A DNA stretch of 64,000 bases from Sthenelais limicola (lineage: Eukaryota; Annelida; Polychaeta; Phyllodocida; Sigalionidae), in assembly GCA_942159475.1 (NCBI GenBank), contig OW804096.1:136220554-136284553 (forward strand), given 5' to 3'. Below the pieces are notes generated by a model. The model was not told the DNA's origin, did no database searches, and saw only the letters and a list, made by a program, of their open reading frames with translations. Positions 63,440 through 64,000 of this stretch are shown here, in pieces (the stretch's first letter is position 1; each line of letters opens with the position of its first letter). The position numbers and the translations under genes are program-made.

Positions 63440-64000
63440 AGGGAGGATATAGAGTTGGTGAAAGAGAGGGGGAGGGAGAGGGGGGGAGAGGGGGGGGGGG
63501 GAGAGAAGAGGTAGAGAGAGATATAGGGGGTATTATTCATAGTTAGCTAGAAGGCTTATATGTATAGGGGGTGGGGGATATAGAGTGGGTGAAAGAGGGT
63601 GGGAGAGAGGGGAAGAGAGAAAACAGAAAGAGAGAAAGGAAGGAGAGAAGAGAGCAGGGAGAGGGAGAAGAGAAAGGAGGGAGAACAGAGGAGAGAGGAG
63701 GGAGAAGGCAGAGAGAGGTGGGAGAGAGAAGAGAGGAGGGAGAGCGAAGAGACAAGGGAGAGAGAAGAGAGGAGGGAGAGAAGAGATGAGGGAGAGAAGA
63801 GAATAGGGAGAGAGAAGAGAGGAGGGAGAGATACGGGAGAGAGAAGATAGGAGGGAGAGATACGGGAGGAGGGAGAGAAGAGGAGGGAGAGAGGAGGGAG
63901 AGAGAAGGGAGAGAGAAGAGAGGAGGGAGAGAGAAGAGAGGAGGGAGAACGGAAAGAGAGAAGAGAGGAGGGAGAAAGAAGAGAGGAGGGAGAGAGAAGA
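63440..64000. repeat. GA-rich tract to window end
   Basis: GAGAGGGAGA/AGAGAAGAGAGG low complexity, with one K-repeat unit embedded at 63525-63575. Runs off the right edge. Glu/Arg-rich frames are artefacts. Confidence 0.92.

Overview
The window looks like intergenic or intronic DNA from a metazoan nuclear genome, probably a marine invertebrate; the species cannot be named from the sequence. The grounds are the absence of any long non-repetitive open frame, long purine and pyrimidine tracts, many minisatellites, a high density of non-autonomous DNA transposons (MITEs), decayed non-LTR retrotransposon tails, tRNA-like SINE modules, animal-type RFX X-box motifs and one 200-base assembly gap (49607-49806). 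There is no operon, rRNA, CRISPR array or convincing complete protein gene. The longest open frame, 40978-44232, is a tandem satellite whose 69-bp period keeps one frame open.

Three large MITE families structure the window. Family A (about 235 bp, ends GGGTCAGATTTTCAG, 4-bp target duplications) has about 25 copies or fragments from 1453 to 57921. Family B (about 409 bp, long inverted ends GTGATGTGTTTCAGG, 4-bp duplications) has seven long copies plus fragments. Family C (about 345 bp, ends AGGGGANTTGCAT, flanked by TA) has nine copies. A is found inside C (30479) and C inside A (1662), so their activity overlapped. Smaller families are I (palindromic, about 112 bp), J (1.7-1.8 kb, inverted ends plus an internal tRNA-like block), O, P, pogo-like R, a TTAA-flanked hairpin (16694-16888), a TTA-flanked Harbinger-like element (50139-50617) and retroposon family D, which has 10-14 bp target duplications.

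Tandem repeats fill much of the rest: 86 bp (14.6-15.3 kb), 24 bp (20.2-21.0 kb), 81 bp (21.8-22.2 kb), 15 bp C-rich (25.3-26.0 kb), 35 bp (26.2-26.4 kb), 29 bp (26.4-27.3 kb), 17 bp (29.7-30.1 kb), 37 bp (34.2-34.4 kb), 69 bp with a 17-unit higher-order repeat (40.9-44.1 kb), 28 bp beside the gap (49.8-50.0 kb), 87 bp (54.1-55.1 kb) and about 53 bp (60.5-63.4 kb, split by a 1.28-kb insertion). Long GGA/GA or CT tracts lie at 0-0.3, 7.1-7.6, 8.4-9.0, 10.8-11.3, 12.0-12.4, 19.4-20.0, 21.4-22.5, 28.5-29.0, 56.9-57.4 and 63.4-64.0 kb. Several long palindromes occur, two of them perfect with no spacer (28490-28539, 50 bp; 13961-13996, 36 bp).

The few gene-like signals are regulatory: an E-box plus X-box upstream of an ATG in strong context with a nearby splice-donor-like GT (7791-8005), a CRE plus TATA box (45569-45617), and X-box motifs at 3647 and 46467. 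None is linked to an identifiable protein here. Family names (A, B, C and so on) are labels local to this annotation.
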